Of a stretch of 64,000 nucleotides of DNA, positions 61,374 to 64,000 are shown one piece after another. The translations under genes and the position numbers were made by a program. The stretch comes from Sipunculus nudus. Taxonomy: Eukaryota > Annelida > Sipuncula > Golfingiida > Sipunculidae. The stretch covers positions 97,023,642-97,087,641 of the forward strand of contig CM049306.1 in the NCBI GenBank assembly GCA_026874595.1, read 5' to 3'. The notes under the pieces were generated by a model, which saw only the letters and a program-made list of their open reading frames with translations, had not been told where the DNA came from and did no database searches. Every line of letters starts with the position of its first letter. Within the stretch, counting starts at the first letter, position 1.

Positions 61374-61450
61374 TACTTTTTGTATTTTTATGTTGAATTT
61401 TAATATTTTTTCAGCAGCCATTGTATGTTTTTCAAAATTGATATATTTTT

Positions 61451-63304
61451 AGCTCAGCTGACTATAAGTCATCTGAGCTATAGTCGTGGTCCATTGTCCA
61501 TCGTCCATCCGTCAGTCCGTCCATCCGTCCGTCCGTCCGTCCGTAGATGTGGCACGTTTTGAAACCTTAAGACCTAGGAATCCAAAATTCAGCATAATGT
61601 TAGATGTCCCCAAGATCTCCTACCAAGCCGAAAACTGGGTCTTTGCGACTTCGTTCCTTTGAGAAATTTTTTATTAAAATCCTATTTTCACACTGCAGGA
61701 CTGCCTAATATCAAAACCACTCATCTGTTTTTCCTCATATTTACCATAAATATTCCTCTATATAGTTCCTATGTACATGCCAGAAATTAAGTCTGTAAAA
61801 TATAAATTCTTTAAGTAATGGGCCCAAACATAATGGACTTTGTAAAAAATCAGGAAAAATAATAACTCACTTAACATGAAAAATTTTGAAACTAGAGTCT
61901 ATTTTCTCAAGTATATAACTATGTTTAACTAAGATTCAATTGTTTACCCAAAATTAGATCTGAATTTTGTAAATTTTTTAAGTTATTAGCATAAAAAAAA
62001 ATCAGTACCTTAAATTTTGCCCAACTTTGACCATGGCACGTTTTTTTCCTGTAAGCACCATTGATTTAATTTTCACAGCATGTAAACATAAATAATTAGT
62101 TTGTCTAAATCAGAAATTTGAAAATAAAAGCTTGAAAATTAAGCTAGTTATTGATTTTTTTTTCTGTAGTCACTTGCTTTGATTACAGATGCAGGGTCCC
62201 ACTCCTAGTCACTGGAAGTCAGCTATGCCAGGGTTTCTGATTTGTTACAGTCACTGGGGGAGATCCCCTGCTGTGACAGGTATACAGTTATTCTCATATC
62301 ACCACCCCAATCAACCCTCCCCCCTCGCAAACCCAACCCACCAAGTGTTGTGCAGTATTGTTATTGTTTTCACTGTATCTCCTTAATTGTAATGCTGTTT
62401 CCACTCTGATATGCAAAAACTTTCCTTGATAAAATAATTCAAGGTGTAATCCAGAAGATGCAATGTTGTGTAATGTAGCATTTTTAAAGAAATCAATTTT
62501 CTTTTAAATGATTTTAACAAATATAATTGAACCCATCAGTATGCTTAAATTATTATAAAATATGAAGCACATTATGGATAAATAAAAACACAGTTAAAAA
62601 TTGTGAAAACTAAATCAAGTATTATTTTTAGATATTTATTGTTTTGCAGATTTAAAAGATATATTTTTGTGGTAAAAAATGAATAAACATTTGTATGCAT
62701 GATGTGGTGTTATCTGACAAGATTGAGATTTATGATGATGCAATTAGGAATTATGAATCAACTTTTATATTCAGATATATATTTTAAATTGGAAATGTAT
62801 AGAAAGATAAACTTAAATTAAAAAATAATTGATGTGATAAAAAAAATGAGGATTTAATACAAACATTTGTTCATTATTTTCCTGCCTCAGCAGAATTTGA
62901 GATCAGGCTTTTTTGCCCTGTTTTATGTTGTTAATTAGCTATATTTCAACTGTATACATTTCATAAAAAAATACATATATATTTAATAATATATATTATA
63001 CAAAAAAATAGATTCAATTGAAAAAATGTGTAAACTACTGAAATGTCAACAGTTAATCGAAAAAACCAACTAATGATCATGGTAATAGTACAGATCATTT
63101 GTTCACAAACTGCTCACATGCTTTAGTTTCAACATTAGGAAATGCATGGTTAGGTCACAAAATATTTTTTGCAACAATTTCTTGCTCATCAATACAAACC
63201 AATCATATAAACCAACCATGGCCTTTATTACCTCTTCCTCTTACACTTCATCTCCATTTGATATTATTTTAGATTATTACCTTCAAGGTTAACGTCAGCT
63301 GAGC
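61451..63304 (+). mobile_element. Helentron-like repeat family 1, copy B
   Basis: Starts TTTTTAGCTCAGCTGACTAT and reaches GTCAGCTGAGCACAGTGACC, with GCTCAGCTGAC / GTCAGCTGAGC as inverted subterminal repeats. GACC-CATA-GGTC forms a stem-loop and CCTTGTTTTT follows at 63322-63331. A (GTCC)n tract lies near the left end (61518-61543). The 3' part matches the endonuclease-like region of copy A but with broken frames. It has a single CCCATCAG at 62532 where copy A carries a hAT element. Confidence 0.65.
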
Positions 63305-63473
63305 ACAGTGACCCATAGGTCCCTTGTTTTTTCATGGAACTTCCTCTGAATCCCAGTTATTTTGTAGATTTATATTTAAATTTCATATCTGAAAACCTGT
63401 AAGATGTTTATTTAACTTATAATCTTGTAATAAATATGACATGCATGTATGTTGTAACATCTGTTAATTTCAG

Positions 63474-63580
63474 TGAGAGGAACCAAAACAGATATATGCT
63501 ATCTCATTGGATGGATATTCTGTGTAGTCCGGCGGCAGCCAAGATGACATCATGACATCTGAATCTATTTTCTTACACAG
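63474..63580 (+). other. Exon-like segment at the window end
   Basis: Bounded by TTAATTTCAG and CTTACACAG|GTAAAA, 107 bases. Near its end an ATG opens MTSESIFLH, which runs into the donor with two bases left over; an earlier ATG closes at once. It could be the first coding exon of a gene continuing to the right. No homology was recognised. Confidence 0.3.
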
Positions 63581-64000
63581 GTAAAATATTTTAAAATTTT
63601 CAAGTACAATGCATAATACATGGAATGCCTCATGAATTATGAAGATTGAAGTGCCATTGAAGGTTTATAAATGTTTACCGTTTATATTTATTAGAGTATC
63701 TTTTCAGTACATTACAGGCAATTGCTTTCTCAGCATTTGTTGTATCTTTACTAAATTTTCAGCAGTTTCTTTTGAGAAGTTTTGCTTGAGGTTAAGGGAA
63801 ATCTTTACAAACTAAAAATAAATATTCAACATGTTTGACTTCTGAAACATTCCTCTAAGCAGTCCGGGAAAAAAATTATTTTTCAAGGTAAAAAAGTCAA
63901 AAAATTTCATGAAACGTTAGGGAACTGGTTTTGGAAGTCAGGGAATTTTAATTTTAATGGCTATGGCAATCACATTTAGATTTCAGATTGAAAGAGTCTC

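Overview
The window is nuclear DNA of an invertebrate animal. It is AT-rich, its genes have spliced GT-AG introns, and it is heavily loaded with small DNA transposons, tRNA-derived SINEs and degenerate tandem arrays. The gene set (dystroglycan, NAGLU, GLRX3, GHDC, a SETMAR-type SET methyltransferase) together with the repeats suggests a lophotrochozoan, most likely a bivalve mollusc. That placement is inference. All exon models below were built by eye from reading frames, GT/AG borders and phase matching.

Layout. 155-571 (-): two 5' exons of a probable NAGLU gene that leaves the window at the left edge. 6041-19687 (+): complete seven-exon GLRX3-type monothiol glutaredoxin with one thioredoxin-like and one CGFS glutaredoxin domain. 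24619-31955 (+): six-exon GHDC (GH3-domain protein), beginning with a 22-base coding piece. 33012-35453 (-): two-exon SETMAR-type histone methyltransferase, tail-to-tail with GHDC. 35868-48250: gene-free block of transposons nested in one another. 49058-55066 (+): dystroglycan with a very large Ser/Thr-rich mucin domain in one 3-kb exon. 58200-64000: repeats and a possible 5' end of a further gene. The genes are ordinary housekeeping or cell-surface genes; they form no operon or evident shared pathway.

The most unusual content is in the repeats. At least three families begin near TTTTTAGC, carry short inverted repeats near both ends, enclose degenerate tandem units and close with a small stem-loop; two of them then end CCTTGTT. 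This is the architecture of Helentron-associated elements (HINE/DINE type). One family is studded with a near-palindrome GGTGGYRCCACC at intervals of roughly 125-145 bases. One copy of another family has been split by a hAT-like element with an 8-base target duplication, and the matching empty site survives in a second copy in the same window. A 1.66-kb element with about 300-base terminal inverted repeats and several CCCGGGCCCA motifs, and a very GC-rich inverted-repeat element inside GHDC, also look worth describing.

Among the proteins, dystroglycan stands out. It keeps the furin site, a TPT glycan-acceptor-like motif and PPxY motifs, but has Gly-Ala-Cys where vertebrate proteins have the Gly-Ser-Cys alpha/beta cleavage site.
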